A stretch of DNA of 64,000 nucleotides from Albugo candida (Eukaryota > Oomycota > Peronosporomycetes > Albuginales): the NCBI GenBank assembly GCA_040437565.1, contig JBDOQK010000086.1, forward strand, positions 1-64,000. The letters run 5' to 3'. This document shows, piece after piece, positions 1 through 11,591 of the stretch (position 1 is its first letter; every line of letters starts with the position of its first letter). The position numbers were made by a program, and so were the translations under genes. Under the pieces are notes generated by a model that saw only the letters and a program-made list of their open reading frames with translations, was not told the DNA's origin and ran no database searches.

Positions 1-384
1 GGAATCGTCGTTTGTTCGATCATCGATCAGCAACTCCGACAGTTCCAGCACTTTCCGTGATCTACACCACGTTTAGTGCGCACGTTCGGTACTTTCGAAG
101 ACAGTGTTACGACCAAGAGGAACGCATTCGGCTTGCACAGGTGCTGGAGCAACTCTCGACGCAGGGATAACTTGATGGATTTTTTCAGAAATCAAACATC
201 ATTGCGACGGGTCCGGCAAAGGAGAGTAGGAAGGCAAGTGCAGCTCGGATCCTAGTCCAAGCTGGCTGGTTATGCTCACAGTGGTGTGGCGCACACCAAA
301 TTGCACAACAAGGTACATATGGACCATTTTTACAACTTAATACCTTTTCAGCTTTACAGCATTTACAAGCTGGACACAGTCTCG
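1..384. other. No recognisable gene
   Basis: Short open stretches exist on both strands but none resembles a family I know. The stretch leads directly into a copia-type fossil. It may belong to the same repeat, but I cannot show that. Confidence 0.4.
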
Positions 385-1115
385 TATTAAGGGTGCTGAG
401 GCTACTGCGATACGGGATTGTCAACGAGAAGACATATTATCATCTCTCACAGGTATTTCACGATACGTTTTTTATATGTATATATGTTATTAAAGATAGC
501 CTAGGCAACTAGAGAAGTCAGTTAGTCTAATTTTAGTGATATAGACACCTTCAACTGAGCCCACGATGAGCGACTGTCAATTGAGCAAAAGAACTCCCAG
601 ATATTTCAAAAGAACTCAGAACGTCCAATTTCAGCTTGTACATAAAAAGGTTCAACAAATTACTACTGTGCAACTTCCAAGCGATGAGGCCTTTGAAGGT
701 GACAAGAAATCGAGAAATCGGTGAGCGGAGCGATTTTCGGTGTGGGTGATGTTACATTGGTATGGACGTGCCGCAAGCAGGTATCATTATCGCTATAGAC
801 TATGAATGAAGAGTTCATGTCGACTTCACATACTGGTCAAAAGGTCCTCGGATCACGCGAGCAAATTGTTGAACTGGGGATAAACCTGCAATTACCTATC
901 CAGATGTAGATAGACTAACAAGCGGCTATCCACCAGACGGAGAGCGAAGAAAGTTTGACGATGGCCAAGCACATCGACATTAAGCCCAATTTCAATAAAA
1001 CTTTCTCTAAACGGGACATTGTGAAGCCTTGTTATGTGCACACCGACGAGATGACGGTTGATTTGCTTACGAAGACATTTAGCTCTGTTCTGTTGGCGAT
1101 GATGATGCGAGTTTA
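385..1115 (+). mobile_element. Ty1/copia fossil fragment: LTR-end-like stretch plus RNase H part
   Basis: Roughly 385-560 is an AT-rich stretch shared, with moderate divergence, with 42,005-42,170; it looks like an LTR end plus leader. From about 560 to 1,115 the plus strand resembles the end of a copia polyprotein. It matches the RNase H region of the larger copia fossil at 39,225-39,560, including the stretch around RVGD. Near 975-1,085 there are the family's closing signatures KHIDIK and DLLTK. The element is incomplete and broken in several places. The low similarity to the other copy suggests it is old. I did not find a convincing matching LTR pair. Confidence 0.6.
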
Positions 1116-1594
1116 GGTGGTGCAACCTAAGCGGATGGATTATCTGAGAATATCCTCGGCCGTGTCAGCAACTCATGTTATTGGGTAAAACGTGAAAGGC
1201 TAAGATGAATCGATTAGGCAAACTTAGGACCTAACTTAATATAACACACTTTTCGGTGGAAGCTCTGCTATAAAATGTTCGATTACAACAATTTATGGAA
1301 CTACGTTCGCTGATACGCAAAATATTGAAGGATCAGGACGTGAATTTGAGTTTAAAAATACACGTCACCGTGAGTGAGGAGTGCTGGAAGTAACGTCTCA
1401 ACAGCGATATTCATCAGACATTTAGGTGAAACGATCCAAGGAGCTAAATAATGGTTAATTTCCTTTTCGTCTGACGCGGTGGTTTCGTAAATATTACAAT
1501 GGAGCAATCAATACAACCAGATGCCGTAGGAAAAGAAATTGCATGACATACTTACTTATATTTCTGAGATCTCACGTTCAAGCAAGTCCACCAC
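1116..1594. other. No gene; possible LTR remainder of the neighbouring copia fossil
   Basis: This lies just 3' of the RNase H part, where a 3' LTR would be expected. A GCGGTGG-TTCGTA motif at 1,473 recurs in front of the copia Gag at 34,352 and again at 44,448, which fits a shared leader or LTR piece. No coding signal is visible. Confidence 0.3.
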
Positions 1595-1987
1595 TTAATT
1601 CGACAACCGACAATTGAGCCAATGCAAGAGGAAGCTTGACAATATTTGCATCCCCAGATTTATTAACATGTAAATTTTGCTAATGAGAAGATAAGAACGA
1701 TGTTTGCAGAATCGTATAAACAGCGTAATGAAATCCTTGACACTCCCTATGTAGATGGTCAGCAATATGGATGTGCACAACCAAACCCTGAGCACGACAC
1801 GGGATAGGCGCCCAATAGAGTTGAAAAGAAAAGGAGTAAAACGCTGATAAAATACCATAGGGTTACCCTTTTGCAGAGCTCGGTCAAATTCAGCAGCAGC
1901 TTTAGTGGTCATCACGATCCTGCCAACGTTTCGATGGTCTTCTTTTCTGACAGTACGTTCCACAATCATCACGTAATCCTTGCTCAT
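1595..1987 (-). CDS. Possible 5' exon of an unrecognised host gene
   Basis: The minus strand has an ATG at 1,987 followed by about 40 codons that read like soluble protein (beginning MSKDYVMIVERTVRKEDH, and later AAAEFDRALQKG). A GTAACC donor-like site follows near 1,866. The frame stays open to 1,595, but the later part turns hydrophobic and low in quality, with several GT and AG positions that could bound introns. I do not recognise the family. It could be a first exon, a pseudogene piece or chance. Upstream on the same strand a different frame gives another protein-like stretch, so the true start may lie further out. Confidence 0.3.
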   Translation of the reverse strand: MSKDYVMIVERTVRKEDHRNVGRIVMTTKAAAEFDRALQKGNPMVFYQRFTPFLFNSIGRLSRVVLRVWLCTSILLTIYIGSVKDFITLFIRFCKHRSYLLISKIYMLINLGMQILSSFLLHWLNCRLSN

Positions 1988-2849
1988 TCCGTACAAGAAA
2001 CAAACACATATTTTCTCAACATTCTAATTAGGGCATCATCTTCGTGCACTTGCCAGCCGAGTTTGCTCCGAACCAAGTATCCGCAGCCATGACCGTGAAA
2101 ACAATCTAGAGATGTTGAGGGGTTGAATATGTCCTAGATTCTGGAGCTTTGCAAACTGTTTCAGAACATCCGATAGGAGCAAAAGCGCTGATTAGGAATC
2201 AGATGAATAAAGTGCAGGAATCACAATGTCAAATCTTGAGGCAAGAATATTGCAGGAAAGACCGAACCGCATAATACAATTCTTTTTTCACGTCATGCAT
2301 TACGATGTGCTGAGGGAGCGAGATTTGCTGCAGTAAGGGATATGAATCTTGAAATACTCTCGGTCAACGTAGAAGAAGTCTAACAATGACTTGTAGTACC
2401 ATTAACCGAGTGGTTACATTGTTTTTTTTGTGTCAGGTCTTCTATGCACAGCAAGAGTATGGTGGACTATGGAGTGCAGAAAGAAAGCTCGACTGCTTTG
2501 GAAGATTTCTTAGCGGAAGTATTCTGCACCATATCCAACAGAAAGTTATTCAGTGGTGATTAAGTACATCCACCACAGAAGAGTGATCGATCGTATGAAG
2601 TAAGCTTTTCAACGCAGCATCACCAAGATGCAATCGCAAACGAACTTTATTGCAGACAAACCGACAAAAAGTTCATGCAGCGAGCATTTTTTTCTTTCCC
2701 GCAGTCACAAAACCAGTGAGAGAATCTGACTATACTCTATCAAAAAGCGTAATGAAATATTGACGGCCTGAATTCGAACAAGCACTGACGTCACGTGTGG
2801 GCACAAATCGTGGGGAAAGGCGGAGGAGCTTTGCCATTTCACGCAAGTT
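1988..2849. other. No recognisable gene
   Basis: Only short open frames on both strands. Nothing beyond the possible upstream continuation of the minus-strand exon noted next door. Confidence 0.35.
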
Positions 2850-3050
2850 ATGGAATCTACTACCAGAACTCAAGATCCGAGAGAAGTCAAAACTTCTACA
2901 CGAGATCTCTCCAGTGCTGTGAGATGGGCGAAGAAACCAAATCCGCAGAAGACAATAACATGTGACATCTGCTGGAAATTTGGACATCAAGGACATTCCA
3001 AAATCAATTGTGTGATAAGGAGCGCTAAAAGCACTGAAGACATCGCATAA
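2850..3050 (+). mobile_element. Gag-like zinc-knuckle fragment
   Basis: A 66-residue plus-strand frame (first codon ATG) ends with a cysteine-histidine cluster, CDICWKFGHQGHSKINC. It resembles, with altered spacing, the CCHC nucleic-acid-binding knuckle of copia-type Gag proteins. It is only a fragment. It may be part of the copia fossil that becomes clear from 4.1 kb or a separate insertion. A cellular CCHC zinc-knuckle protein is also possible. Confidence 0.3.
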
Positions 3051-4099
3051 GGAGCTGAGAAAGCACTACGAGTATCAAAGCTGAGAGAAACCAGTGGTTA
3101 TAGCCAGCAAGTTTGAAAGCCATCTCGTAAACGATTTGGGTTTTATACAGGTAAGGAATGCAACGAATCATGCATAATTCCGAATGGGAAGTTATGAAGA
3201 TGACATGGACAGGATCGCCGAAGTTTATTTCAACAATGAACGTTTTAACGAGGCATGTTCTCCTGAACGATTTCCAACATGCCAAAACCTTCCCATAAGT
3301 ATCATTTGTATGGAAGGTTGAGGGCGAAAAGACGCACATTGAAGTATCAAGTAGCTGGATTGAAAGTTGGTCAGGGCATTCCCGGAGACAATTTAGTGCT
3401 CCAAGTAAGCGGAGTCAAGGAAGTTGTCTTTTTCGAACAGGCGGTCGAGAACGCGTTCCAATGTTGTCGATGTAGTCGCTTCAATTTCATAAATTGATCC
3501 GTGGACAAATCAAACAAGGAGCTTATACATTATTCCACTCGAATCAAAAGCTTGCTTCTCTGAATTACGATACAATTAAGAAAAAAAAGGTTCCGGAATG
3601 AGCGACGGGTATGGGTAACCATAGGTGACCGAAATATATTACTTGAGTGGAAAGCAATTGAACAAACAACAAACAATGTAAGAAAGATAAAGGTAGGATC
3701 TCACCAACGGAGCCTTTTGGTGGAGTTACATGCAGTTATTGAAGGATCCGACCACGCTGTGAGAGCGACCTGAAAACTTTTTAACGATGGTAGGTAATAG
3801 TACAAGAATCGCGACGATTTCTGCCTCGAGTGGTAAAGCTGAACGAAAGCATAAGACAGTCATGTACCTGGTGTGTTCTGCGATATGAACAAGTTCTTTG
3901 ACCATATATTTTTGGAGATGCTGCTGAATATAGAAGGTATTTTCTCAATGGAATAGAGACTATACGTTGCATACACGGTACACGACGCTTATAACCATCA
4001 AAAGGTGACGAGGTGGCCAAATTCTGAAAAATTCTCTTATATATAGGATTCCCACAACCTGTGCGAACCTGATGCATACTAAACGAGGCTTTGCCTCTG

Positions 4100-6000
4100 C
4101 ATTCGTTCGTGCCCTACATTCCACACCTACCAGAATTCACAAAAAAGGGACGGCTAGGTCCAAATTGATTGTGTAAAGTAAGCTTCGAAATATGAAGGAA
4201 CGTGCTTTGGCCGTGTCTGATAGCTCTAAGAACCCAAATTGTAATTCAGAGGAAGAATCCTTGGGTCTGAGTGAGGATTTGGACGCTGAACAGGAAACTG
4301 AAGGCGTTTCAGAAAACATCCAATATATCATGAAGTTTGATGAAAATACACTGAACATGTCGGGAATGGGTGACATAATGGATGACCGAGAAAATCTATC
4401 AGTGATTTTTAGGAATTCTGACTGAGAACTACAAACAGCTTAAAAGGATTATCGAAAAGAGACCTGGCGTCAATTACAATACTGACCGAGAGATTCTCAT
4501 AGATAATGGGACAGCATGCAGATAGAAGAATGAAAAGAAGTTGCGTTGAAGGCAACGAGAGAAAGAAGCAAAAAGAAAAGGTTTAAAAATTCTCGAGTCA
4601 ACGCTGACATGTTAAACGGGAAGTTTTCAGATGTGGAAAGCGTGGACACAACTAAAATGATTTCTACTGGCGAATTAACGAGAAAGAGGGATCAAATCGG
4701 AATGATCATGCATTTATGGCATCACTGTTCAATACATGAAATACTGGCTATTGGAAAGAGGTGCTAGCAGTCATATGAGCTATGACATGTCGCTATTCGT
4801 ACCACTGACACATCTGGATAGTCGAATTGGAATATCAATTGCAAATGGACTACGCTTGAATCTTTTATTTGTGGTTCAATACCGCTTAGTATCAGCAATG
4901 GTGGAACTCTCACTATACATGACGTGTTATGCGTTCCGAAATGTACTGTAGACTACTACCAATCCCTGCTAGAGTTACCCGTGGTCTTATTGTCAATTTC
5001 GGAAACAAATGAGTGCGAGATGAAGTCAAAGACCAAAAGGATCATTCGTATGAAGCGGAGTGAAAAGATATAAATACTGAAGATACTATCAAGGATACCA
5101 GCAGAAATATCATCTGCAGTGTTCACCAGCGAAGGTAGTCAAGAATGATAAATATTGCATGCTCAATTTAATCACCTTCCATTTCATCACACTGTACAAA
5201 GGCAAAAACGTTTCACTCGAAATCAGTGAAAGAGCGTCCGGTTCACGGTAATGACGACAAAAAGATGATGTTGCGCAGGTTGTGCAGAAGGATAACTATC
5301 GGTGAAATTATTTTCCAGTATGAAGCGCATTGAAGCAAAGACAACGGTTCTATTACAAATACATCACAGTGACCTCATGAGGACGATGAAATCGACATCA
5401 TCGGGGGATTCAATATCTACATTGAAGTTTATTGAATAATGCTCGTTATTGGTCAAAGCAAACTTTCTACGGACAAATTCGCAATTGTTAAATTATTTCA
5501 TCGAATACAAAGCCACGATGGAATGTCAAAAAACACAAGAAGTGTATACGAACGGATAACGGTATAGAGCATTTGAATAGGCGGTTTGAGGAATCTTGTC
5601 GACGAAGCGGAATAGCTCATCAGACTACGGTCCGTTCTCACCGCAACATAGTATTTTGGCGGAAGGAAGGAATATTACACTCATGGAAAGATCTCGTGCA
5701 ATTATGAAGCAAAAGAATGCGGCAAAAGGATTGGTGGGCGAAAGCTACCAATTTTATTTGGATAGGAATGGTTTCGAGAAAAGAAGGTAGTATATTAAAA
5801 ATAATTCAACAGTCTGCTAACCTATCCGTCTTGTCTACTGGGTTACCAATATGTTGCACACTCATCTTAAGACGGGCCGTCGAAATCAGTTCATCGATCT
5901 TGCAATTGGATCTTAAATTCGTGCCCTCCTCTTCGACCGCTACGCGACTATGAACTTCCTGTTATCAAAGCCCAAACAACTCTCGCAATTGCATCGGTAT
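4100..6000 (+). mobile_element. Ty1/copia fossil: Gag end, protease and integrase parts
   Basis: Parts in the expected copia order on the plus strand: the end of Gag (about 4.2-4.7 kb, acidic, with KRIIEKRPGVNY), the protease near 4,736-4,950 (GASSHM, a decayed form of the usual DSGAS-type active site region), the pre-integrase segment (about 5.1-5.3 kb) and the integrase core (about 5.33-5.8 kb). The element is broken many times (well over ten breaks) and no part is whole. The RT part is not clear beyond 6 kb. I found no LTR pair. It is probably older than the copia copy at 34-39.6 kb. Confidence 0.6.
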
Positions 6001-9000
6001 TGATGCCGAGAGTGCTTTGGTTAGGAGATTCATCAACATTATTCGTGTTCGACTTACGATGGTGCGACAATTCCTCATTTACTTCACTCGAATGTCCACG
6101 TTTTTGTGCTCGTCATACTACCTTCGTACTCCTTCTGCTTAATGTTTGCCTGGATGTCCATCTTTATTGGTCATCAGCCGGAAACCAAAATTCGGATCTC
6201 TCACACGAGCTCATATAGCCCCGGAAGTTCCTGTCCAGCATGAGGCAAAGTGGATTGGTGGAAAGGGATGTATATATCACAGTCTTTAGTGAGAATTTAC
6301 CAATTCCTATTCAGCTGAAAAATTTGATTTAGCACAGGCAGAGTGATGGAAATCGCAATATGAATACATAGTCATTTTATGAGGAATAAATTATCGAATG
6401 TGGTAAGAAAATAGAATGAGCGCACAATCGCAAGGAAGAGGATGGAAGCGCACTTCAGACATTCTAAAGATGTACCTAACCGACATTGTTCTGAAAAATC
6501 AAAGCTGAAAGGATGATACTGGCTACCAAATATTCGAATTTCACAATTTGATAAAGAAAAAGGCTTTTACGTAAAGTTCCAAATATGTACCGGCTATTGT
6601 TCCGCTTGGAAGTAAAGGTAATGTTACTCATGAGCATGAAGTTTTTTACAAAGCAGCGGCCTCCAAACTCGCAAGAACCGAGCGCAGCGAATCTCTAGAG
6701 AAGTGAAAAAACAATTCTGCAGCCACAGAGAAGCAGAGATCTCTCTCCTTTTCGGTAAGAATGAGCCCAGTGTATGTATTATGAGACTTTATAGAGAGAG
6801 CCATCAGTGCGATCTCACATCATCAAAACTAGCCACATGTGACACAAATGTACATCATGAGGTGGTCTTCCGCTGCATTAGCGGGACTTTTCATATATGT
6901 GTCCATTATGCAACTGAAGCAAAATATGTCCTTGGAACATCATCCATTCAGTGGCCAAATACATCAAAATTGTCAGAGGAGAAAATCTCGGAAATGGCTG
7001 GTTGTACGCCAACTGGAATTCGCTATCAGTAAAAGCGGTCGACGAACTAAATTACGGAAAAAGATTTGACAAAGCAACTTTTAACAAAAAAAAATGGCGA
7101 TGAGCTGTTATCAAACTCTTCCACGTAGTGCTCCCATGTCCGGTGTCGAGATGTCGGTGCTAAGAAAGACCCTGTTGCTAATTACGTAAATAAGAAAAGA
7201 AAGTTGAAGTGATTGCATTAGCACCAAAACCACATTTCATTAAGGAACGGCTAAAGCGATGTTGGGCAAAGTCTTTGATACATCGATACATTAATTCTAT
7301 AGGATAGAATCTCAATTCACTTTCTGCATTCCTTTTTTTCGTTTTCATACATATTGCCAAAGCTCGCAATCCACTGCAAGATACTAAATTTGCTGCTGCC
7401 ATCTCATCAAATCTTTAACCAATTTTTCAAAGGAGGACTTCCAAAGTCTGCAGTAAGAAAGACGTCGAATGGAGATGCATAATAGTGCAGGAATAGGCGT
7501 CTTTCTACCAATTATCCGTAGTACCCAACAACATCGATCTACCTTACATATGTTTCATCCGCGAAATTACACCGTACAATGAAGTATGTTCTCTTGTAAA
7601 CTAAACATAAATATTTAAAAGGTCAAGCAGGGCATAGAATCAGTAGCGTTAGCAAATCGTTGTTTTTGGACTAGCCATATCATCGCACAAACGCGATATC
7701 GCACAATAGATGGTCGACAGAGTGTTTGCAATGAGCTCAAATTTAAAATTGATCTCGTCTTATAGTTTGAAGAACACAGGTGGAATTAAGGTTTCTTCTA
7801 GGTTATCGATAGGGAATAGAGGCAAACTGTCGCAAATAATGGGTTTGTATACTCGTAGCTGCAAAAGGCTTGTTGAGTCAATAAAGTGGCGATAGAGGAA
7901 GATTGCGTGCGCAATTAGAAATATGTGCATGAGTATGGCATGCAATTCTATCGAACAACTGAAGCCCGAAGAGTAATTACTTAAATCAGGTTCATATTGA
8001 AGAAGAGTCCTCCATTCTTTGCAGCATCCTACTGGTGGGATGCAGCTTCTCGTATACTGTCTGAGGGGGGCTCCAGAAGACGGACCAAAAGCTACATTTA
8101 CAATAAAGACTTGATACAAATAGAATTGAAAAAAAGGATTACGATGGTATGTCCAAACCATAAATACTCTACGTAAGAGGATATACTAAACGTAAGTACT
8201 TTAATTGTGATGAAAAACGCGTACTATCATATTGCCTTACGCGATCAAGTCCCTAGCATTTGATTTTCATGACATGACAAAAATAATGATGAGGCTTCGA
8301 ATAAGCTCAAGCTGACAATTTTTGTTCAGATTAAAGCACAAGAGACTATCATTGAGTGGCATACATTTCCTGACTATCCTGACTTGCAGACTGTAAAAAG
8401 CCAGCATGAATGGGTTTTTTATGGCATTTTAGAACGTGAATCGCACTCCAAGATGGTTTGTATATGGTGAAAAGGATGTTAGTGTCAATATGATGTTGTC
8501 TGTAGTAGGTCATAATATTCCGCGAAACGTGTCCGTATTAGATTGAAATCCTGCATTGATTGCTTAGTTCAGGATATGACTGAATTGTTTCAGGCCGAGA
8601 TTACGTCCAAGTACTAAAAAATGACCCGCATCATCCCTGTAGTTCGTGGAGAATGCTGTAACAAATCTTATGCTCTTGTTTTATTGAAGATTTCAACTTG
8701 ACGATTTTATGTAAAATCTATCTACATCGAAAGTAATGGCGTAAGGCTGAATCATGGCTGAACATTTTAATGACTAATTGGAACATAGACCTCTCTGATG
8801 TGATGCTCCTGCGTGATTTGCAGAACTATAAGTCTTTTACAGAAAATATTCTTTCATGTACCTGCTACGTTTAGTATATTGACAAATGATTGTGATGTTG
8901 ACAAATTTGCCACTCCTGTCATGCATTGATCTAGGTGATACATTCCGTGCGGTATTCAAGTCATTTCAAATTGTGATTTGGTCAAATACGATCCTTAATT

Positions 9001-9349
9001 TGACCGATGGAACAAATTTGAATCCCGTTCTTCCAATACAATTCGAACGTCTGTGAGTATCCCACGTCATCGCATTTTGTGCAATACGACGCACGATACA
9101 TTTTGTTAGTAAAAAAGAATTGCGTCCTCAAATTTGTTCTGAAAGTTTGACGATACGTTAGGAATAATCACTTTCATTTCCGTATCGCTTGTTCCTATAT
9201 CTTGGCGCAAGACTAGCTCCAAAATACGCCAAGAGCCTTCATGCGACTAGTACGGAATCTACTAGAAGAACATATCGGCTTCTTCACGCAGATCTGAGGT
9301 TTCTTGTAGAATTACCCTAGTGAACGGCGTCCAATCTTGTATGATCTGA
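6001..9349. other. No recognisable gene
   Basis: There are many short frames on both strands, none with family signatures I trust. The longest are 133 codons on the minus strand (7,760-8,161) and 109 on the plus strand (6,703-7,032). A faint resemblance to the RNase H side of copia near 6.8 kb is too weak to call. Confidence 0.35.
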
Positions 9350-9850
9350 TCAACAGGAGCATCGCCTCCTCCAAAGGAGACTCAAGTACGACTGGAAATA
9401 CCATTCGCTGAGGGGATGAGGAATTTCCAGTGGCTTTATGGTCGAATCTGCACCGACTTTGAGGAGTTCCGTTGTCTTCTCATTCTTCTTAATTGAGGTA
9501 CTTTCTTTAGACTTGAGTATTGCAATTTCTACTTGCTTTTGCTGAAGTGTTTGCATGAAAGTTTCTTGCTGTTCTGATTGTGGGACTTGCAAAAACTCAA
9601 TCCGATTCTTCTGAACCTGACTCGATCCGATTTCAGCTATAATTGAACCATGATCCAAACTAGACAAAATATAGGCATACTCCGATCTGATACTTGCCAA
9701 TTCCGAGTCCTTCCGATTCGATTCCTCACTATCCTCAGGACCATTCAATATGACTGATTCTTTCTCATTGCTATCCATAGCGTGACTACTATCATAGGGT
9801 ATGTCCTTAGCGTTACTTTCATTCGTTCCTTTATTGTTATTTCGAGCCAT
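9350..9850 (-). CDS. Charged hypothetical protein, 166 aa
   Basis: An ATG-started minus-strand frame of 166 residues. The first 55 residues are hydrophilic and rich in N, S, E and D. A stretch rich in glutamine, glutamate and lysine (about residues 85-130, with QSEQQETFMQTLQQKQVEIA) could form a coiled coil. The last 20 residues change character and end in a basic, cysteine-bearing tail, suggesting the true frame is lost there. I do not recognise it. A Gag-type start of a retroelement or the 5' exon of a host coiled-coil protein would both fit. Two more open minus-strand stretches (9,880-10,155 and 10,134-10,328) lie upstream and read as untranslated or decayed DNA. Confidence 0.35.
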   Translation of the reverse strand: MARNNNKGTNESNAKDIPYDSSHAMDSNEKESVILNGPEDSEESNRKDSELASIRSEYAYILSSLDHGSIIAEIGSSQVQKNRIEFLQVPQSEQQETFMQTLQQKQVEIAILKSKESTSIKKNEKTTELLKVGADSTIKPLEIPHPLSEWYFQSYLSLLWRRRCSC

Positions 9851-11183
9851 TATTCTGCTTAAACGCCGTTCGAGCTATTTTATGCGTGTGTTCTAACGCG
9901 ATTACTAATTCGCGTAATGCGTGACATTATTCTATATTGAAAGCAATTTCTTGCTGTAATAAGCGATTTGTTTTTGACACGCTTCAATGTTCGCATTCTC
10001 CGTACACAATAATTCATTTCACGAAAAAAGCGTAAGACTTCTTTTTTTCCACCGTAATATCTCCTTCTTAGCATGCGCGTATTCGCTTCGTAAATTTTGA
10101 GCTGACTTAGTTTACCGTCTACATGCACTTGTGTCACGCGTAATTGCTCTTGCATGCTCTAACGCTCAATGTATGGAGACTCGTCATTGTTCGAATACGA
10201 GAACGGATCGGATACGTCCCTACTTTTTCGAACGGGTTCCTTAATGCTATCTCACTCCATCCTTGCGAAAGTGTACACAATAAACGCGTTCCGAAAATGA
10301 CAGCAAAATAATGAATGGGGTCTGACACAATGCCTCAAAGAGCGCATAAGAAATCTCAGAGGTCCATTGTCGGAAGAGTCTAAAGCATATTTCTTGCTCT
10401 CTCACTCACCCGCTTGAACTATAATCCTTTTCCATTAACTTCAGTGAGAAGAAAGTTATAGACACTAACTTCTGGTGAGCTCGCGCGTCAGTATTCTGAA
10501 CGATTAATGGCTTGGATTTGACAAGCTCTCATTTCGATCGAAAACACTGACGTTAGCCGAAAAATCGTAACATTAAACTGGAGTCGATGAACCACGCAAT
10601 ATGACATAAGGAAAACAATCATGCTGCAGTATTAAAGAGAGACGTAATCACATACTGATGAAATTTATATAAATGGTGCAGCAGAAAGGGGACAATTCGT
10701 AAAAGCCCTCCACTTTGACACATTCGAGCGATACTTTTGTAAATCAAGCTGAATCCAGTTCCTCGTATATGATGTGATCCATGGGCAATCGACGACTTGT
10801 AGCAGAAAGTCCAGAAAAAAAGTCATTATGATATTCTTTGAATATTTCTCCAAGCATCTTGAGTGCTTAGTCTCTTTACCCTTATCAGAACAGAATCGTC
10901 TTTTACCACATTCTATATCCCTATCTCATGATGAAAGTATTCGATACCATCAGCATCGACCAACTATCCTTATACTAGAAGATCCATTCTGAATCAATGA
11001 CACATATACATTGATCGAGCAGGAGAGTTTCTCAAGAGTCCATTATATACTATTAGGCCCATCGACTTCGTTGAACATCGATAAATGCACCATTTCTGTA
11101 AGGTGATGATTTTTCCGTCTAACAGGTTTACTATGCTCTTACGACACCCGTGATAGAAAGGAACCAATTGGGTAAGGTACTAC
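9851..11183. other. No recognisable gene
   Basis: Short frames only. The minus strand between 9,880 and 10,328 has basic, arginine-rich translations without family resemblance. Confidence 0.35.
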
Positions 11184-11591
11184 GACTCCCTTGTCTTGAG
11201 ATAATCTGCGGCATTCTCTTCCTAGAAGTCAGAAGATTCATGACAAATCTACTGTGAGTCGGCTATGTGCACTTCAACAGCCTGATCTCTCGTTTCGCCG
11301 GTCTTTCTGAAACTATTTAATATCCTGGCTCTATATTNNNNNNNNNNNNNNNNNNNNNNNNNNNNNNNNNNNNNNNNNNNNNNNNNNNNNNNNNNNNNNN
11401 NNNNNNNNNNNNNNNNNNNNNNNNNNNNNNNNNNNNNGACTCCCTTGTCTTGAGATAATCTGCGGCATTCTCTTCCTAGAAGTCAGAAGATTCATGACAA
11501 ATCTACTGTGAGTCGGCTATGTGCACTTCAACAGCCTGATCTCTCGTTTCGCCGGTCTTTCTGAAACTATTTAATATCCTGGCTCTATATT
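11184..11591. repeat. Gap-flank duplication, 154 bp, around a 100-N gap
   Basis: Bases 11,184-11,337 are repeated as 11,438-11,591 on either side of the N run at 11,338-11,437, with no difference seen by eye. The layout is that of two contigs with overlapping ends placed side by side without merging. Confidence 0.85.
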
